Counted from the first letter of the stretch, positions 45,536-55,306 are shown. The stretch: 64,000 bases of DNA from Pseudomonas protegens (GCF_003363755.1 NZ_CP031396.1:2170001-2234000), one strand, 5' to 3'. Numbers and translations are program-made. Notes: generated by a model not told the origin, from the letters alone.

Positions 45536-46783
45536 ATGAGCCACGAGAACATCAGCCGTTCGCTTTCCACCGTCCACCCGATCCGCCTCAGCCACGGCCG
45601 CAACGCCGAAGTCTGGGACAGCGACGGCAAGCGCTACATCGACTTTGTCGGCGGTATCGGCGTGCTCAACCTTGGGCATTGCCATCCGCGGATCGTCGCG
45701 GCCATCCAGCAGCAGGCCACCCGACTCACCCACTACGCCTTCAACGCCGCACACCACGAGCCCTACATCGAGCTCATGCAGCGCCTGGCGGACTTCATCC
45801 CGGTGAGTTACCCGGTCAGCGGCATGCTTACCAACAGCGGCGCCGAGGCCGCGGAAAATGCCCTGAAGATCGTGCGCGCAGCCACCGGGCGCAGTGCGGT
45901 CATCGCCTTCGACGGCGGCTTTCACGGGCGCACCCTGGCTACCCTCAACCTCAACGGCAAGGTAGCGCCCTACAAGCAGAAGGTCGGCCTGCTGCCGGGG
46001 CCGGTGTATCACCTGCCCTACCCCAGCGCCGACAACGGCGTCAGCTGCGACGAAACCCTGAAGGCCATGCAGCGCCTGTTCAGTGTGGAAATCGATGTCG
46101 AGGAAGTGGCCTGTTTCATCCTCGAACCGGTGCAGGGCGAAGGCGGCTTCCTGGCCCTGGACGCCACCTTCGCCCAGGCGTTACGCAGCTTCTGTGACGA
46201 ACACGGAATACTGCTGATCGCCGATGAAATCCAGTCCGGCTTCGGCCGCACCGGGCAGCGTTTCGCCTTCTCACGGCTGGGCATCGAGCCCGACCTGATC
46301 CTGCTGGGCAAGAGCATTGGCGGTGGGCTTCCGCTGGGCGCGGTGGTAGGTCGCAGGGAGTTGCTGGACGTGCTGCCCAAGGGCGGCCTGGGCGGCACCT
46401 ATTCAGGCAACCCGATTGCTTGCGCGGCCGCTCTTGCCACCCTGGAGGAAATGACCGATGCACATCTGCAAGCCTGGGGCGAACGCCAGGAACAGGCCAT
46501 CGTGCAACGTTATGAGGGCTGGAAAGCCGATCGCCTGAGCCCGTATCTGGGACGCTTGACCGGCGTCGGCGCGATGCGCGGCATCGAGTTGGTCAATGCC
46601 CAGGGCGAGCCGGCGCCGGAACAGTTGAGCGCCCTGCTCGGCAACGCCCGGGAGGCCGGGCTGCTGCTGATGCCCAGCGGCAAGTCGCGGCACATCATTC
46701 GCCTGCTGGCGCCCTTGACCACCGAGCCTGAAATCTTCGAGGAGGGCCTGGATATTCTCCAGGAGTGCCTGGCGCGCCTGTGA
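45536..46783 (+). CDS. Class III PLP aminotransferase (GABA/2-aminoadipate type)
   Basis: 415-residue enzyme of the class III family that includes 4-aminobutyrate and 2-aminoadipate transaminases. Motifs: MLTNSGAEAAENALKIVRAATGR, GGFHGRTLATLNLNG, LIADEIQSGFGRTG and the PLP lysine in DLILLGKSIGGGLPLGAVVG. A homologue in P. putida acts on 2-aminoadipate, so lysine catabolism is one possibility. Not in an obvious operon; the exact substrate cannot be read from the sequence. Confidence 0.82.
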   Translation: MSHENISRSLSTVHPIRLSHGRNAEVWDSDGKRYIDFVGGIGVLNLGHCHPRIVAAIQQQATRLTHYAFNAAHHEPYIELMQRLADFIPVSYPVSGMLTNSGAEAAENALKIVRAATGRSAVIAFDGGFHGRTLATLNLNGKVAPYKQKVGLLPGPVYHLPYPSADNGVSCDETLKAMQRLFSVEIDVEEVACFILEPVQGEGGFLALDATFAQALRSFCDEHGILLIADEIQSGFGRTGQRFAFSRLGIEPDLILLGKSIGGGLPLGAVVGRRELLDVLPKGGLGGTYSGNPIACAAALATLEEMTDAHLQAWGERQEQAIVQRYEGWKADRLSPYLGRLTGVGAMRGIELVNAQGEPAPEQLSALLGNAREAGLLLMPSGKSRHIIRLLAPLTTEPEIFEEGLDILQECLARL

Positions 46784-46807
46784 TTCCCGGCGCGCCTCAG
46801 GACGAGG

Positions 46808-47392
46808 CTAGAACAGGTAGCCCATGTAGGTGGCAATGCCGCCACCGGCCTGTGGTCCGACGTTCATGCCCGCCATGACCACGGCGCCCTTCGCCGAACG
46901 CAGCAACTGCTCGTTGACCTTGATCGAAGCCATCATGGTCGCCGGGTTGCTTCCCAAAACGACCGCCAGGGCCAGTAGCTTGGGGTCCAGGCCGAACAGC
47001 AGGGCCGTGGCCGAACCGCCCACCACCAGTCCGCCACCGACTTCGGTATAGAAACACGGCCCGGTGATGTCGTCCTCGGTCAGGTCCCGGCTGCGAAGGG
47101 CATCGCTGACAAAGACCTTGCCGGTGCTGGGAAAAGCCTCCGCCGCACCGGCACCACTGACGCTCTTGCCCTTGACCTGGATATTGACCTTGCCGAAACG
47201 CGGCAGGCGTCCACCAAAGCCGGCGCCTACCCCCAGACCGCCGTAGCGATAGCTGACGTCCTTGCCCTGGGGCGAACGCAGGGTGATCGACCCACCACCG
47301 CCGGCCACGAGGGCGATGGTCAGGCCGCCGCCGCTGGCGGTCTGGTACAGCCATTTACTTTCGTTGACCGGAATCGGAATGCTGAGGTTCAT
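46808..47392 (-). CDS. Glycine-rich hypothetical protein
   Basis: 194 residues (MNLSIPIPVNESKWLYQTASGGG) containing repeated glycine-rich segments and hydrophobic stretches (LVVGGSATALLFGLDPKLLALAVVLG). No family recognised with confidence. The ATG at 47392 has AAGGAC upstream and follows the stop of the DUF3592-type gene by four bases, so the two are cotranscribed. It ends 24 bases from the convergent aminotransferase gene. Confidence 0.65.
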   Translation of the reverse strand: MNLSIPIPVNESKWLYQTASGGGLTIALVAGGGGSITLRSPQGKDVSYRYGGLGVGAGFGGRLPRFGKVNIQVKGKSVSGAGAAEAFPSTGKVFVSDALRSRDLTEDDITGPCFYTEVGGGLVVGGSATALLFGLDPKLLALAVVLGSNPATMMASIKVNEQLLRSAKGAVVMAGMNVGPQAGGGIATYMGYLF

Positions 47393-47396
47393 GGGG

Positions 47397-47837
47397 TCAA
47401 AGTCCTTTTGCTTTTTGTGCGGCTCTTCCGCGCTGGCTGATGACACCCACCAAGCCGGCCAGGGTGAATACCAAACCGATCAGGCCCAGCACACCGGGAG
47501 TGCCCCAGAGTGCCGCGGGGTCATCAATGACCGCGCTGTTGGCCGGCCGCTCAGGCTGGTAGTACACCCGCACGGGCTGATCCTTCTGGTAGCCGAAGAT
47601 AAAGCCGCCCTGGGGGTAGGAAATTTTCTCACCACTGCCGGTGGTAAAGGCGATCTCGGGGTGCGAACCACCGGCGTTCAGGTCGCTGACGACACCGTTG
47701 GCGGTCTGGGCGCTGGCAATGAATTCGCGACGATCGAGGGTGAGATTGACAGCAATGGCCAACAGGCCAATGCCGATCAGAACAAACAGCAGACCCTGGA
47801 GGATCTTGCCGAGGCGTGACGGGGTGGAGTTAGCCAT
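47397..47837 (-). CDS. DUF3592-type membrane protein
   Basis: 146-residue protein with two transmembrane segments (LLFVLIGIGLLAIAVNLTL near the N-terminus and GVLGLIGLVFTLAGLVGVIS near the C-terminus). An extracytoplasmic loop between them has the DUF3592-like pattern (ASAQTANGVVSDLN ... VRVYYQPERPANSAVID). The open frame extends far upstream, but the ATG at 47837 gives the conserved size. First gene of a two-gene operon. Confidence 0.75.
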   Translation of the reverse strand: MANSTPSRLGKILQGLLFVLIGIGLLAIAVNLTLDRREFIASAQTANGVVSDLNAGGSHPEIAFTTGSGEKISYPQGGFIFGYQKDQPVRVYYQPERPANSAVIDDPAALWGTPGVLGLIGLVFTLAGLVGVISQRGRAAQKAKGL

Positions 47838-47959
47838 GGGCTGTCTCGATATTCGTCCGTGAAAGAGGGAGGCCACGATAGCAAGAAACCTACCCCCAGA
47901 AAAACCGCCGCAGCGGCGTTCAGGCGCCCAGGAGATCGCTTGAGCGCCGCTGCCAGCGC

Positions 47960-48790
47960 TTACAAACCGAATACCCGACGGGCATTGCCCTGGAGGAATT
48001 TGTCCGCAATGGCCGGCGGAAGTTCCAGGGCTCGCACCTGTTCCAGGCATTTTTTCAGCGACAGCTGGGGGAAGTTGCTGCCGAACAACACCTTGTCCTG
48101 GCCATAAGTGCGCATGAAGTGCAGCAACTGCGGGGGGTAATAGGCCGGCAGGTAGGCGGAGGTATCGATGTGGATGTTGTCGTGTTTCCAGGCCAGGCCG
48201 ATCATCTCGTCGGTCCAGGGATGCCCGATGTGTCCCCCAACAATCACCAGTTCGGGAAAATCCAGAGCCACCTCGTCCAGGTACGGCACGGGCCGTCCGG
48301 TTTCCGAGGGCATCAGCGGCCCCGTATGACCGACTTGGGTACAAAAGGGAATGCCCAATTCGATGCACTTCACATACAGCGGGTAATACCAGCGGTGATT
48401 GGGTGGCAGCTTCCACAACCAGGGCACGATGCGCAGAGCCTTGCAGCCCAGCTCCTTGACGGCTCGCTCCAACTCGGCCACCGCCGCCACGGGCCGGCTC
48501 AGGTCCACCGTGGCCACGCCGACGAAACGTTCGGGAAAGGCCCGGGTATAAGCCGCAATCTCATCGTTGCTGAACACCCAGCCCTCGGGCCGGCACCAGG
48601 CCGAGAGCATGAGTTTCTCCACCCCAGCCTGATCCATCAGTTCCACGGTCTGTTCAATGCTCAGGGCCTGGTCCAGCAAATGCGCGGACCCGGACTTTTC
48701 GAACAACCGCGCCACTTCCGGCAACAGCGCCCGGGCACGGCCGTTGGCCGGTTGTGCCCAGGCATCGATGGCTGAGAATGCTGAACTCAT
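47960..48790 (-). CDS. Amidohydrolase-2 family protein with degenerate metal site
   Basis: 276-residue TIM-barrel protein of the ACMSD-related amidohydrolase family. The fold motifs FPELVIVGGHIGHPWTDEM and KVLFGSNFPQ are present. The usual N-terminal HxH zinc motif is replaced by IDAWAQP, and the late Asp of GSDFP is Asn (GSNFP). It may act without the binuclear centre, as a decarboxylase or lactonase, or bind one metal. Monocistronic, with 169 bases of mostly plain sequence before the polysaccharide locus. Confidence 0.78.
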   Translation of the reverse strand: MSSAFSAIDAWAQPANGRARALLPEVARLFEKSGSAHLLDQALSIEQTVELMDQAGVEKLMLSAWCRPEGWVFSNDEIAAYTRAFPERFVGVATVDLSRPVAAVAELERAVKELGCKALRIVPWLWKLPPNHRWYYPLYVKCIELGIPFCTQVGHTGPLMPSETGRPVPYLDEVALDFPELVIVGGHIGHPWTDEMIGLAWKHDNIHIDTSAYLPAYYPPQLLHFMRTYGQDKVLFGSNFPQLSLKKCLEQVRALELPPAIADKFLQGNARRVFGL

Positions 48791-48959
48791 GGCGGTGCTC
48801 TTGCGCTAGCTATTGAAGCCCTAGCCTAGATTTGGCGGTTGGCCACAACAATGTTCCGAACGCTCGATGGAATTGACCGATTCCATCAGGGTGAAGAGCA
48901 GCAGGACAGAACAACCCCATGACCGGCGCCGTCAACGGCCCCGGTCAACGTCGTTGGTT

Positions 48960-50087
48960 TCAGTCTTTACGCCACACCGTGCGGTTGATGTAGTCGGTGT
49001 AACTCAACACCACCCGCACCACCTGAACTGAGACAGGCCCACCTTGATAGTCTTGCACCAAAGGCACTTTGCGCTGATCGCGAGAATGCTGGCTGGTCAC
49101 GACTCGCACAGCGTCCATGACCGATTCGCGCTTAAGGCCGCTCATGATCAGCGTGCCCTCGTCCATCCCTTCGGGGCGCTCATGGGCATTTCGCAAGGTT
49201 ACCGCCGGCAGGTTCAGCAGGGAGGCCTCTTCGGTGATGGTGCCGCTGTCGGACAGTACACAGAATGCCGACATCTGCAGCTTGATGTAATCCAACAGGC
49301 CGAAAGGTTTGACGAAACGAATCAGCGGATGGTCAAGGCTCTCTCCCAAGGCCTCTAGGCGCTTGCGCGTGCGGGGGTGGGTGGAGACGATCAACGGGAA
49401 GCCGTAATGATCAGCCAGCGCTCGCAGGGTATCCAGCAGGTCGCGCAGGTTATCGGCGGTATCGACGTTTTCCTCACGGTGCGCACTGACGATGAAGAAC
49501 TTGTCCTGCTCCAGGCCGCTACGCGCCAGCACGTCCGAGCTTTCAATCCTCGGCATGTAGTAGTCGAGGACTTCCTGCATGTGCGAACCGGTCTTGATGA
49601 TGGTTTCCGGACGAATGCCTTCGGCGATCAGGTAACGACGGGCATGTTCAGTCAATACCATATTGATATCGCTGAGGTGGTCGAGCACCTTGCGGTTGAG
49701 CTCTTCAGGAACTCTTTGATCGAAACAGCGGTTGCCGGCTTCCATGTGAAACACCGGGATCTTGCGACGCTTGGCAGCAATCACTGCCAGGCAGGTGTTG
49801 GTATCGCCATACAGAAGCAGTGCATCGGGCTTCTCGAGCTCGAAAATCGCATCGGACTTGGCGATGACTTCGGCAATGGTCTGCGCGGCTGTCTCGCCGG
49901 CAGCACCGAGGAAATGATCCGGTTTGCGGATCTGCAGGTCATCGAAAAAAACCTGATTGAGTTCGTAATCGTAGTTCTGCCCCGAGTGCACCAGCACGTG
50001 GTTGACCTGACGGTCCAACTCGGCAATCACCCGACTCATCTTGATCAGCTCGGGACGGGTACCGACCAGGGTCATGACCTTAAGCAT
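48960..50087 (-). CDS. UDP-GlcNAc-type 2-epimerase (FnlC/QnlB/WbjD family)
   Basis: 375-residue non-hydrolysing NDP-sugar 2-epimerase. Family motifs are VGTRPELIKMSRVIAEL, ALLLYGDTNTCLAVIAAKRRKIPVFHMEAGNR and VSAHREENVD. In this gene context it most likely epimerises C2 of a UDP-2-acetamido-2,6-dideoxy-L-hexose, the last step to UDP-L-QuiNAc or UDP-L-FucNAc. The start MLKVMTLVGTRPE at 50087 overlaps the end of the upstream 4,6-dehydratase gene by eight bases. Confidence 0.85.
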   Translation of the reverse strand: MLKVMTLVGTRPELIKMSRVIAELDRQVNHVLVHSGQNYDYELNQVFFDDLQIRKPDHFLGAAGETAAQTIAEVIAKSDAIFELEKPDALLLYGDTNTCLAVIAAKRRKIPVFHMEAGNRCFDQRVPEELNRKVLDHLSDINMVLTEHARRYLIAEGIRPETIIKTGSHMQEVLDYYMPRIESSDVLARSGLEQDKFFIVSAHREENVDTADNLRDLLDTLRALADHYGFPLIVSTHPRTRKRLEALGESLDHPLIRFVKPFGLLDYIKLQMSAFCVLSDSGTITEEASLLNLPAVTLRNAHERPEGMDEGTLIMSGLKRESVMDAVRVVTSQHSRDQRKVPLVQDYQGGPVSVQVVRVVLSYTDYINRTVWRKD

Positions 50088-51090
50088 CGAGTTGCTCCTT
50101 GATGTAATCGAGCTTGAGCAAAAGCTCCTTGATGCCCGGTACATCGAGGCGGGAGGTGTTGTGAGAGGTGTAGTCGTCGAGTTCGGAAATACGCTGCTCC
50201 CCCTCTACAAAATACTTTTTGTAGTTCAGGTCACGATTGTCCGCAGGAATCCGATAGTAACGCCCCATGTCCTCGGCCTTGGCCATTTCCTCTCGGGAAA
50301 CCAGCGACTCGTAAAGCTTTTCACCATGACGAGTACCGATGACTCTGACTTCATTGCTTTTACCGAACAGCTGCTTGAGTGCCTCGGCCAGGTCGCCAAC
50401 GGTGGACGCGGGGGCCTTCTGGATAAACAGGTCACCCTGTTGTGCATGTTCGAAGGCGTGCAGGACCAGATCCACCGAGTCTTCCAGCGACATCAGGAAC
50501 CGCGTCATTTCCGGGTCGGTCACCGTCAAGGCTTCGTCGGAACGCAGTTGATCGACAAAGAGAGGGATCACCGAGCCTCGCGAGGCCATGACGTTACCGT
50601 AACGCGTTGCACAGATGATCGGCCCCTTGGCCGGAATCATCCGTGATTTGGCAACCATCAGCTTCTCCGCCATGGCCTTGGAAATTCCCATGGCATTGAT
50701 CGGATAAACGGCTTTGTCAGTGCTGAGCACGACGACCCGCTGGACTCCGGTAGCGATGGCCGCATTGAGCACATTCTCTGTACCCAATACGTTGGTACGA
50801 ACAGCTTCCATCGGATAGAACTCACAGGACGGGACCTGTTTTAGCGCCGCAGCATGGAAGATATAGTCGACGCCGACCATGGCCTGGGCCAGGCTGTCGT
50901 AGTTGCGAACATCGCCTATGTAGAACTTGACCTTGTCATTGGCCAGGGCGATACGCATATCTTCTTGCTTCTTCTCATCGCGACTGAAGATGCGAATTTC
51001 ACGCACAGCGGTATTGAGAAAACGCTTGAGGACCGTATGACCGAAAGAACCGGTTCCACCGGTGATCATCAATACCTTGTCGTCGAACAT
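50080..51090 (-). CDS. fnlA: UDP-GlcNAc 4,6-dehydratase/5-epimerase (FnlA/WbjB/CapE family)
   Basis: 336-residue short-chain dehydrogenase/reductase-type enzyme that begins synthesis of 2,6-dideoxy-L-hexosamines from UDP-GlcNAc. The Rossmann motif is TGGTGSFGHTVLKRFL, and the atypical active-site block is STDKAVYPINAMGISKAMAEK. The ATG at 51090 has GGAAGG five bases upstream and is preferred to a GTG at 51096. It lies between the RmlD-like reductase and the 2-epimerase. Confidence 0.9.
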   Translation of the reverse strand: MFDDKVLMITGGTGSFGHTVLKRFLNTAVREIRIFSRDEKKQEDMRIALANDKVKFYIGDVRNYDSLAQAMVGVDYIFHAAALKQVPSCEFYPMEAVRTNVLGTENVLNAAIATGVQRVVVLSTDKAVYPINAMGISKAMAEKLMVAKSRMIPAKGPIICATRYGNVMASRGSVIPLFVDQLRSDEALTVTDPEMTRFLMSLEDSVDLVLHAFEHAQQGDLFIQKAPASTVGDLAEALKQLFGKSNEVRVIGTRHGEKLYESLVSREEMAKAEDMGRYYRIPADNRDLNYKKYFVEGEQRISELDDYTSHNTSRLDVPGIKELLLKLDYIKEQLDA

Positions 51091-51108
51091 GTACACCTTC
51101 CAAATTTT

Positions 51109-51966
51109 TTAGCGATTGGCATGCATCAGCTCAATGAGCTGAGGCCAGGATGGAGCCTTGTACCCAGTAGCCTGAGTGAACCGATCACTGTTGAGCGAGC
51201 GATTGATCACTAGTTTGGCATCTGGATGTATATCGATTGCCTTTTCATATTGCCGGGCAATTAGCGCCAGCAGGTCGGACTTGGCAATCGGCTCCGCGGC
51301 AACATGATACAGCCCATTAAGTTGCGGATGCGGCAAGACGAAGTCTTTCATTACTCGAGCCAGCTCCACGGTAGGCAAACCGGAGAAAATGGCACGGGTG
51401 AAGCCCCGCACGCTGCCCTGCTGCTTCAGGAACCAGTCCACCAGGGAATGATCGGAATTCAGTTCGTGCCCGATAATGGAGGTTCTCAAGGTAATTGCAT
51501 GAGGCTCATCATGCAGCTCACCGATGTACTTGGACTTTCCGTACAGATCTTCGGCATCGGAAGTATCCGTTTCCAGGTAGCCGCCCTTGGCTCCGGAGAA
51601 CACGCAGTCGGTGCTGATGTGAATCAGACGTGCGCCGCTCAAGGCACACAGCTGTGCCAGACGATGGGGCAACATGGCATTGATCGGGAGCGCAGTCAGC
51701 GGGTCCTGGGCATCTGCAAGTTGCTTGATCAAGCCTACACAGTTGATGACCACATCCGGACGGACCTGAACCATTGCCGCTGTCAGGGCATCCTGATCGA
51801 GCACGTCGACGCCTGACAGAACCCGCGCATAATCAGGTAGAGAAGAATGCTTCAGGGCGGACAGACTGCGCGCCGTCCCCCAGGCCTCGTGCTGCGGGTC
51901 CTGGCTGAATACTTTAAAAACAGTACTACCGAGCATGCCGGTAATACCCAATACCAATACCTTCAT
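51109..51966 (-). CDS. RmlD-like NDP-4-keto sugar reductase (QnlA/WbvR type)
   Basis: 285-residue RmlD-family reductase: GITGMLGSTVFKVFS nucleotide motif, IHISTDCVFSGAKGGYLE, and the YGKSKYIGE active-site block. It lacks the cupin C-terminal half found in the FucNAc-pathway reductase FnlB/WbjC. With FnlA-type and epimerase neighbours, this argues that the end product is UDP-L-QuiNAc (as with WbvB-WbvR-WbvD or FnlA-QnlA-QnlB), although L-FucNAc is not excluded. Confidence 0.82.
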   Translation of the reverse strand: MKVLVLGITGMLGSTVFKVFSQDPQHEAWGTARSLSALKHSSLPDYARVLSGVDVLDQDALTAAMVQVRPDVVINCVGLIKQLADAQDPLTALPINAMLPHRLAQLCALSGARLIHISTDCVFSGAKGGYLETDTSDAEDLYGKSKYIGELHDEPHAITLRTSIIGHELNSDHSLVDWFLKQQGSVRGFTRAIFSGLPTVELARVMKDFVLPHPQLNGLYHVAAEPIAKSDLLALIARQYEKAIDIHPDAKLVINRSLNSDRFTQATGYKAPSWPQLIELMHANR

Positions 51967-52125
51967 AAATATGACTCAGATCCAGACCTTGAATGTATCC
52001 CATGCACTACAACCTGGGACGGAGGGGCTACAAGCCCCCTCAAAAATGGCCGTATTGTCCAGCAACAGGAAAAAAATAGCACTGCTTGGAAAAGCACCGC
52101 GAGCCAGGCAAGCAAGCGATATGCC

Positions 52126-53346
52126 TCAAGTCTTCAGCAACTCCACCAGACTACGGACCTGCTGATCCATTTCGAAATGGGCGGCAAAGTAGCTCCGTCC
52201 ACAACGCCCCATTTCCTCCCGTTGCGCACCGCCCAGGCTATACATCTTCCGTATGTTGGCGACCAATGGAGCCACTTCTTCCGCGGGACTGGTGAGTCCC
52301 GCCCGGGCTTCTTGAACTACTCGCGCGCCTTCGCCGTTCAGACTGGCAATGATTGGCTTGCCGGATGCCAGGTATGATTGAACCTTGCTGGGGATGGTCT
52401 GGGCAAAGATGCTTTCATTATTAAGTGACACCAGCAATGCGCTGGACTGTGCAAAAACTGCAGGCATTGCAACGGCCGGGAAGCGCCCAGGAAGTATCAG
52501 ATTATCCAGTGAATGAACTTGCTTCTGCTCCCTGAGCCACTCCAGCCGGCTGCCACTGCCCACCAGAACCAAGCGAACGTCCGGCTCGTCACGCAGTTGT
52601 TTCGCAGCCTCAACTAATGTCTCCAGTGCCTGGGCGGTTCCAAGATTGCCAGCGAACACTACACAGAAATGCGCCTTCAAGACCTGCGACAGCTGCTCGT
52701 CAACTTCTACTTCTGCATTAAAAGTCTGGGCATCAACGGAGTTGGGATAATAGGTAATCTTCTTTCTGGGTGCGTAGCGGGCCACTGAATCGACAAAGGC
52801 ATGAGACTGGACCAGCAGCCGATCACAACCTGCGTAAATCCCGCGCACCATCCAGCCAACCATTTTCAATAGATAGGGGCTCTTGACGAATCCGGTGGCA
52901 GCAAGACTCTCTGGCCACAGGTCTTGTATCCACAAGGCCAACTGCGCCCTCTTCAGCCACTTGATAGGAATCGCCGGAATGGCCTGGGTGATGGGCGAAG
53001 GCGCGAATACCAGAATCGCATCGAACTCACGCTTGCGCAGCATCCATGGAAAAAAGACAAGCCCGGCAAAAACAAATGACAGGTAGTTAAGAACCATGTT
53101 CTTTGCACCACCTTCGCCGCGCGGCCATAACGGCACCCGCAGTACATCAATAGAATCCAGATAACGCTCGTAGTGACATCCCCATGCACGATAACCCGCA
53201 AATATCCGACCATCGGGATAGTTAGGTTTTCCCGTGGCAACTACTACCTCATGCCCCTGAGCAACAAGAGTCCTGGCTATATCGTTGATGATGAAATTTT
53301 CAGGACTAAAGTATTGAGAAAAAATTAATAACTTCAAAGAGTTCAC
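52126..53346 (-). CDS. GT4-family glycosyltransferase (WbuB-like)
   Basis: 406-residue GT-B glycosyltransferase. N-terminal LLIFSQYFSPENFIINDIARTL, then GKPNYPDGRIFAGY. A donor-binding C-terminal half has VVFAGNLGTAQALETLVEAA and SKVQSYLASGKPIIASLNGEGA. Similarity to WbuB, found beside fnlA-qnlA-qnlB in E. coli O-antigen loci, suggests transfer of L-QuiNAc or L-FucNAc. A GTG at 53346 or TTG at 53337 (LKLLIFSQYF, with AAGTGA upstream) is the start. It is followed by 159 bases before the reductase. Confidence 0.83.
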   Translation of the reverse strand: MNSLKLLIFSQYFSPENFIINDIARTLVAQGHEVVVATGKPNYPDGRIFAGYRAWGCHYERYLDSIDVLRVPLWPRGEGGAKNMVLNYLSFVFAGLVFFPWMLRKREFDAILVFAPSPITQAIPAIPIKWLKRAQLALWIQDLWPESLAATGFVKSPYLLKMVGWMVRGIYAGCDRLLVQSHAFVDSVARYAPRKKITYYPNSVDAQTFNAEVEVDEQLSQVLKAHFCVVFAGNLGTAQALETLVEAAKQLRDEPDVRLVLVGSGSRLEWLREQKQVHSLDNLILPGRFPAVAMPAVFAQSSALLVSLNNESIFAQTIPSKVQSYLASGKPIIASLNGEGARVVQEARAGLTSPAEEVAPLVANIRKMYSLGGAQREEMGRCGRSYFAAHFEMDQQVRSLVELLKT

Positions 53347-53903
53347 TTTATATTCGGTGAAAACAACACTTCCCGCACGACCACTTTACTCATTCGTGGG
53401 ACCTCAGGACGGCGCCTCATATACGCCTATTGCCATTCATCGGAAGCAGCAATCATTGACGTGAGCCGGCAGTAACCTGCCGGGAGAACGGGTGCCCGCT
53501 TGATGGACGCGATGGGACCACAGCCTCTTCCATAGCGGCAAGGAGATTTTACTTTTCCTGACTGGCAAGGCTCAGCAGCCAGCTTGGGCGGGGGGCGGGG
53601 AGGCTGGCATGGAGTAAATGTGCCCGGCCTGTCGCCCGAGGCGCCTTGCCAGTGTAGAATCGCCGCCAATTTGGCCGCATACACCATGAATTCGCCTTCC
53701 GATCACGCAGCTGTCGGATGGCAGAACATTCTGTTTATTGACGGCTTGACGCGTGGACTCTAAGAGTCATTCGCCTGTTGATCGCATCCTACGATAGGTC
53801 TGATCCCAGGTGTGTAAGAACCAGAACTAGTTCCCACGCTCCTGTCGAAAAATTAACGAAACGCCTGCTGCATGCATCGAACCTGTATTACATCGGAGCT
53901 AAA
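53347..53903. other. 557-base divergent control region of the polysaccharide locus
   Basis: Separates the minus-strand QuiNAc genes from the plus-strand wbp genes. Seen here: a small open frame of 25 codons at 53687-53764 ([20 protein letters not shown]...) that may be a leader peptide or gene remnant; a TTGACG-17-TAAGAG promoter-like pair that begins within this frame (about 53738-53766); the dyad GACTC-TAA-GAGTC at 53755-53767; and a G-rich tract at about 53586-53602. No classic JUMPstart/ops element was found. Ribosome site CGGAG serves wbpA. Confidence 0.5.
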
Positions 53904-55217
53904 ATGCCTGACCAAAAACAAACTAGCATCGCCAAGTTCAAGAGCAAGGAAGCCCTGATTGGCATCGTAGGGCTCGGTTATGTGGGCTTGCCGCTGATGT
54001 TACGTTACAACGCTATCGGCTTCCGGGTGCTGGGTATCGATATCGATGACTCCAAGGTTGCCAAGCTCAACAATGGCACCAGCTATATAGAACACATTGC
54101 CAGCGAGCACATCAGCCAGGCTAGGAATTCGGGATTTGAGGCAACCACCGACTTTCGCCGTGCCAGTGAGTGTGATGCACTGATCCTTTGCGTACCGACG
54201 CCGCTAAACAAGTATCGCGAGCCGGACATGAGCTTCGTGATCAACACCACTGACGCACTCAAGCCTTACCTGCGTCCAGGCCAAGTGGTTTCCCTGGAAA
54301 GCACCACCTACCCGGGTACAACAGAAGAAGAACTGCTGCCTCGAGTACAAGAAAACGGCCTGATCGTTGGCGAAAACATCTTCCTGGTGTATTCGCCGGA
54401 AAGGGAAGATCCGGGAAACGCCAACTTTGAAACCCGTACAATTCCCAAGGTAATCGGTGGTCACACCCCCGGCTGCCTGGACGTTGGTATCGCGCTGTAC
54501 GAGCAGGCCATCGACCAGGTAGTGCCTGTCAGCTCAACCAAAGCCGCGGAAATGACCAAACTGCTGGAAAATATCCACCGCGCTGTCAACATCGGTCTGG
54601 TCAACGAAATGAAAGTCGTTGCCGACCGCATGGGCATCGACATCTTCGAAGTCGTCGATGCCGCTGCAACCAAACCTTTCGGCTTCACGGCCTATTACCC
54701 TGGCCCTGGACTGGGTGGCCACTGCATTCCCATCGACCCCTTCTATCTGACCTGGAAGGCTCGCGAATACGGTTTGCACACACGGTTCATCGAGCTCTCC
54801 GGCGAAGTCAACAAGGCAATGCCCGAGTACGTCCTGAACAAGCTGATGGACGGTCTGAACAACAGTGGCAAGGCGCTGAAAGGCTGCAAGGTCCTAGTCC
54901 TGGGCATTGCCTACAAGAAGAACGTGGATGACATGCGTGAGTCTCCATCCGTGGAGATCATGGAACTTATAGAAGCCAAGGGCGGTATCGTGGCCTACAG
55001 CGACCCCCATGTTCCGGTATTCCCGAAAATGCGCGAGCATCACTTTGAACTGGATAGCGAGCCGTTGACCGCAGAAAACCTGGCCGCATTCGACGCAGTG
55101 GTACTGGCTACAGATCATGATAAGTTCGATTACGAACTTATCCAGAATCACGCTCGACTGATCATCGACAGCCGCGGCAAGTACCGCGCTGTTGCGAGCA
55201 ACGTCATCAAAGCCTGA
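53904..55217 (+). CDS. wbpA: UDP-GlcNAc 6-dehydrogenase
   Basis: 437-residue NAD-dependent dehydrogenase that oxidises C6 of UDP-GlcNAc to UDP-GlcNAcA, the first step to the 2,3-diacetamido uronic acids. The N-terminal Rossmann motif is [13 protein letters not shown], the catalytic cysteine lies in [17 protein letters not shown], and the C-terminal UDP-binding domain has [13 protein letters not shown]. The ATG at 53904 is used, with CGGAG upstream. First gene of the plus-strand wbp run. Confidence 0.92.
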   Translation: MPDQKQTSIAKFKSKEALIGIVGLGYVGLPLMLRYNAIGFRVLGIDIDDSKVAKLNNGTSYIEHIASEHISQARNSGFEATTDFRRASECDALILCVPTPLNKYREPDMSFVINTTDALKPYLRPGQVVSLESTTYPGTTEEELLPRVQENGLIVGENIFLVYSPEREDPGNANFETRTIPKVIGGHTPGCLDVGIALYEQAIDQVVPVSSTKAAEMTKLLENIHRAVNIGLVNEMKVVADRMGIDIFEVVDAAATKPFGFTAYYPGPGLGGHCIPIDPFYLTWKAREYGLHTRFIELSGEVNKAMPEYVLNKLMDGLNNSGKALKGCKVLVLGIAYKKNVDDMRESPSVEIMELIEAKGGIVAYSDPHVPVFPKMREHHFELDSEPLTAENLAAFDAVVLATDHDKFDYELIQNHARLIIDSRGKYRAVASNVIKA

Positions 55218-55306
55218 TCGAACCACAACACATCGCAGCGAGTTGCATGAGACAGAGGCCACCGCCATACGGCCTCTGTTTCACGCCTCCTGCCACAGGC
55301 AGTTGA

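Noticed and set aside
44609..46012. A 467-codon minus-strand open frame
   Set aside because: It is antisense to the DedA and class III aminotransferase genes and lacks motifs.
48921..48946. GC-rich hairpin after the epimerase gene as a terminator
   Set aside because: The stem is imperfect and no T-run follows on the minus strand.
53427..53687. An 86-codon minus-strand frame in the polysaccharide control region
   Set aside because: Pro/Lys/Cys-rich composition without motifs or a good ribosome site; treated as non-coding.
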